DNA of 47,492 bases, taken from an uncultured Oscillospiraceae bacterium. GTDB lineage: Bacteria; Bacillota; Clostridia; Oscillospirales; Acutalibacteraceae. Every line of letters starts with the position of its first letter. Positions within the stretch are counted from its first letter, which is position 1. This document shows positions 45,120-47,492 of the stretch, in pieces. A program made the position numbers and the translations under genes. Under the pieces are notes generated by a model, which worked only from the letters and a program-made list of their open reading frames with translations, made no database searches and was not told the origin of the DNA. The stretch covers positions 1 through 47,492 of the forward strand of contig CAOKRG010000015.1 in NCBI GenBank assembly GCA_948471095.1, written 5' to 3'.

Positions 45120-45164
45120 CTCCTAAGCGGTAGGTCGGGTGTTCGAGTCACCTCGGGAACGCCA
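45088..45164 (+). tRNA. tRNA-Arg (anticodon CCU)
   Basis: A complete 77-base gene including 3' CCA. Acceptor GTTTCCG/CGGGAAC (one G-U), D-arm GCTC/GAGC, anticodon stem ACCGC/GCGGT with loop CTCCTAA (anticodon CCT), T-stem GGGTG/CACCT with loop TTCGAGT, discriminator G. It reads AGG. The two upstream fragments share its first 40 bases or its loop. Confidence 0.95.
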
Positions 45165-45171
45165 AAAACCC

Positions 45172-45212
45172 CGCCGAAAACCCTGTAAAATCAAGGTTTT
45201 CGGCGTTTCTTA
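45172..45212 (+). terminator. tRNA terminator
   Basis: Stem CGCCGAAAACC/GGTTTTCGGCG (45172-45182/45195-45205) then TTTCTTAT. Directly after the tRNA. Confidence 0.85.
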
Positions 45213-45633
45213 TTTTCCGAGAGAAATCGGACAGGTAGCAAAGTGCGATTAGCAAAAGCCCATCTTGCTAATCAGACACACCAGAGAAAAATCGAACTTG
45301 GATTTTTCGTTCATCGGTTATCCTGCTTCGGCTTGCTAATGATTAGCAGGATTTTTGCCGAGTTTGCTAAAAATCGCCTCTGAAATACCCCGAAATCAGG
45401 GCTGTGGTTGTCCTATTTTTTAACCACTAAGCCCGTTTTTTACCTCCATTTTTGCCGGTTGTCCTATTTTTAACCACTAAAAATTGGGTGAAAATGGCTC
45501 TCGTTGTGTCAAATCAGGTCAAACTATATCAGCTTGTTTGGGTATAAGAAAACCCCGGAAAACCTTAATTTTACGTTGATAAGGAAGTATTCACAATAAC
45601 TTATCATCAACGCTGACAAACAGGGTGCAATAA
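45213..45633. other. AT-rich gap with short repeats, no gene
   Basis: Holds a direct repeat GGTTGTCCTATTTT-AACCACTAA (45406-45430 and 45457-45480), TTGCTAAT and ATTAGCA strings in both directions near 45249-45349, and GTTGATAAG with inverse near 45574-45611. No ORF is convincing. GC content falls sharply after the tRNA. Confidence 0.6.
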
Positions 45634-45679
45634 AAAACAGAGAATTGATTGCTTTCAAAAATAATCAATTCTCTGTTTT
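45634..45679. terminator. perfect 17-bp inverted repeat, bidirectional terminator
   Basis: AAAACAGAGAATTGATT (45634-45650) is inverted at 45663-45679, ending in TTTT; it lies about 107 bases past the stop of the DUF262 gene and can end transcription from either side. Confidence 0.8.
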
Positions 45680-45786
45680 CAACTATATTCCTCTATGAAA
45701 GCTGAAAGTGTTCTTGATTTACAAAAATCCAACAGACTTTACAATAAGAATATTACTGTATCTTTTGTTATAGAATTTCTATTTTA

Positions 45787-46950
45787 TTATATTTTCAAGA
45801 GTTCTGAATATATCTTTCTACGTGCTGTGTTTGATTTGTTTATAAAATTGACACTATTGTACCAGTCAATCAATCCTTTTTTTTGTTTGTCTGTAATTTC
45901 TTCTCTATGAAAAACAAAGTATCCAATTAAATAGTTTACGTAATCAGAGCGGTTGTATTTTTTTAACCTGTTATCATCTATAAATTTTAGGGCTTTATCT
46001 AAAGCCTCCAATGTAACATCAAAACATTTCAAAAGTTGCTCTGGTTTTAAATTACATAATTGATTTTCCTTTGTATCAGATGATATTGGTGCAAAATTGT
46101 TAGAGTGACGTCCCGATATTAGCACTTCATATGCAGGATTTAATGCGGCTATAGGATATGATACGTTGGCTTTCTGTGGCGTAAAATAGTCATATCCATA
46201 ATCCAATACTTTATTCCGATAAACATGGGTATATTGCGTGTAGACATCAATTCCATGTGCCTTTAATTTTGAAAATCTCATCTGAATAATACTAACTCGG
46301 CTACCAGCATTATTCAATACTTCAAACCAGTTAATTTGTTCGTCTTCTGAAAGGTCTGTTGCAAAATTAATTGTATATTGATATGTTTTTATTTTATTAC
46401 GTATTTGCAATAAGGCATTAACTATGATAGGGGAAGATAACGCCCTTTCTTTTTCTGTATATTCAATGAGTTTTGTATCATCTTTATTCATCAATATTCC
46501 GACTGGAATTTGATTCTTGCGATAGGATTCGGTATTTATAATAAATTCTCCCTTTCCTAAATCTAAAACAACATTTTTTAAGTCTGGGTGATTGCAATAT
46601 GCTTTATAATTAGTAGTCAATCGTTGTTGACCATCAACAACTGACATTTGTCCTCTAACAGCATTAGGAAGCAATTCACGTTCAATAAAAGAAACTTGTG
46701 GCACTGCAAAATCTGGAGAAGTATTATTTATAATATTCATAGAAATAGCCGATATTGGAGATTTACTAAGTAACTGGTAATTAAGTAATTCGACACACTT
46801 ATGTAAAGTCCAACTAATATCTCTCTGATATAAAGGAAGCGTTAATTCATTCTTCTCTATATACTCACAGAGCGTAAAAATGTATTCTTGTCTGCTGTTT
46901 TTAGTAGGATTAAGATTTGCTGCTTCTAATAATTGGCGATTAATATTCAT
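45787..46950 (-). CDS. DUF262 domain protein (GmrS-like, lone)
   Basis: A 387-residue DUF262 protein. Residues 38-51 (LPLYQRDISWTLHK) and 106-113 (DGQQRLTT) are the family signatures; the fold is ParB-like and binds nucleotide. No DUF1524/HNH nuclease domain is present in the C-terminal 150 residues, and no partner gene is visible on either side, so it is a single-domain form. DUF262 proteins occur in type IV restriction (GmrSD, BrxU) and SspE-like defence; defence is therefore likely but not shown. The gene is very AT-rich compared with the rest of the window and was probably acquired. Confidence 0.85.
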   Translation of the reverse strand: MNINRQLLEAANLNPTKNSRQEYIFTLCEYIEKNELTLPLYQRDISWTLHKCVELLNYQLLSKSPISAISMNIINNTSPDFAVPQVSFIERELLPNAVRGQMSVVDGQQRLTTNYKAYCNHPDLKNVVLDLGKGEFIINTESYRKNQIPVGILMNKDDTKLIEYTEKERALSSPIIVNALLQIRNKIKTYQYTINFATDLSEDEQINWFEVLNNAGSRVSIIQMRFSKLKAHGIDVYTQYTHVYRNKVLDYGYDYFTPQKANVSYPIAALNPAYEVLISGRHSNNFAPISSDTKENQLCNLKPEQLLKCFDVTLEALDKALKFIDDNRLKKYNRSDYVNYLIGYFVFHREEITDKQKKGLIDWYNSVNFINKSNTARRKIYSELLKI

Positions 46951-47187
46951 AGCTTCCTTTCTGCTGCTTTTTTTAGCAGCTATATACTTTTTATTGAATT
47001 ATATTGATTATTTTTGATTTTGTCAAGTGCAGCTATTCATTTTCATAAATCCATTGTATAACAAAAAGAGAGTACACATATACACAAAATATCCATTTTA
47101 GTTCCTAATCCCATATTATTATTGATAAATTTATGTTACGCAATAGAACGCTGTTTTTGGGGACAGACATATAAAACCCTTGCCCCA

Positions 47188-47307
47188 TCACTTCAACGCC
47201 CGCAAAGCCGCATAAATCAAGGACAAAATACCCCCTACTGCGTAACAATCCCCATAATAAATTGAGGGCGAAAGCAGTTTACTGATTTCGTCCTCTTGAC
47301 TACCCAC
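47188..47307 (-). CDS. possible small protein of an integrative element
   Basis: A 39-residue frame starting at GTG (47307): MGSQEDEISKLLSPSIYYGD then CYAVGGILSLIYAALRALK. It looks like a real small protein by its composition (acidic start, conserved-looking YYGDCYAVGGI), but the ribosome site is unclear and there is no way to confirm it here. The region 46951-47187 upstream of the DUF262 gene shows no gene. Confidence 0.4.
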   Translation of the reverse strand: MGSQEDEISKLLSPSIYYGDCYAVGGILSLIYAALRALK

Positions 47308-47309
47308 AA

Positions 47310-47379
47310 GCAAAGGCGGGAAAAGCTGTCAAGGGCGCGTAGCGCGAAGTTTACCCTTGACAGCTTTTCCTGTCTTTGC
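47310..47379. repeat. long perfect stem-loop of the acquired segment
   Basis: GGAAAAGCTGTCAAGGG (47319-47335) is inverted as CCCTTGACAGCTTTTCC (47354-47370), with GCAAAG/CTTTGC outside. Similar stem-loops lie between genes of Firmicutes integrative elements (from memory). Confidence 0.85.
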
Positions 47380-47385
47380 TACTTC

Positions 47386-47492
47386 CTATCGGTCGAAGCG
47401 GAATTTCAGTATGGCTTCAACCAGTTTCGCCTTTAACCTGTCCTGCGTATCGTCATTGATATGCCCTTTATACATAGACAGATATTTGATGT
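47386..47492 (-). CDS. C-terminal end of an unidentified protein, partial
   Basis: Only the last 34 residues are in the window: IKYLSMYKGHINDDTQDRLK then AKLVEAILKFRFDR and a TAG stop. The helical, charged end gives no family call. It probably belongs to the same integrative-element remnant as the small protein and stem-loop beside it. Confidence 0.6.
   Translation of the reverse strand, partial: IKYLSMYKGHINDDTQDRLKAKLVEAILKFRFDR

Overview
The window is a replication-origin neighbourhood from a GC-rich member of the Clostridia. The gene order, a 4Fe-4S 2-oxoacid:ferredoxin oxidoreductase operon and the codon use suggest an anaerobic gut-type Oscillospirales relative; that placement is inference, and no rRNA gene is present to fix it. 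The canonical origin block is easy to read. On the minus strand, leaving the origin to the left, lie rpmH, rnpA, yidD, yidC, jag/khpB, mnmE, mnmG, rsmG, (GNAT), noc-like parB, soj, parB and serS. On the plus strand, leaving to the right, lie dnaA, dnaN, yaaA/rlbA, recF, remB, a zinc-ribbon membrane protein, gyrB and gyrA. The likely oriC is the dnaA-dnaN spacer (about 23.14-23.35 kb), with many DnaA-box-like TCCACA motifs next to an A-rich tract. A perfect parS lies inside mnmG and a near-perfect one upstream of soj. Two O-acyltransferase genes (AlgI/AlgJ type) sit between rpmH and dnaA.

Left end (1-4.7 kb): an operon for a 2-oxoacid:ferredoxin oxidoreductase (P-loop ATPase, small ferredoxin, alpha subunit, an alpha/beta hydrolase coupled by a 4-base overlap, then the beta subunit cut by the window edge). 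A small membrane protein follows serS. Right arm (34.8-44.3 kb): a minus-strand group (lipoprotein, NUDIX hydrolase, DUF1015 protein) faces replication. Next comes a Gld-type ABC exporter operon (ATPase, permease, GldG-like, DUF4340) and an orphan substrate-binding lipoprotein. Right end (44.3-47.5 kb): a candidate structured RNA, a strong promoter, an array of broken 5' halves of tRNA-Arg followed by one intact tRNA-Arg(CCU), and an AT-rich acquired segment with a DUF262 protein and fragments that look like an integrative element.

The most unusual feature is a family of modular palindromic intergenic repeats that fills nearly every non-coding gap in the first 40 kb. Modules recur in both orientations: an 11-bp GC-rich end (GCCTCCGGCGG), covarying 13-15 bp hairpins, GC-rich hairpins, a CCAAACCGAGCGC end, and many tiny palindromes inserted into the loops of other palindromes. 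Two copies (about 161 bp each) have terminal inverted repeats and are flanked by 8-10 bp direct repeats, so at least part of the family looks mobile. A pair of about 272-bp inverted copies brackets the gyrA-to-DUF1015 segment. Several core genes (dnaA, mnmE, mnmG, rnpA) appear to start at TTG placed behind a strong GGAGG site.
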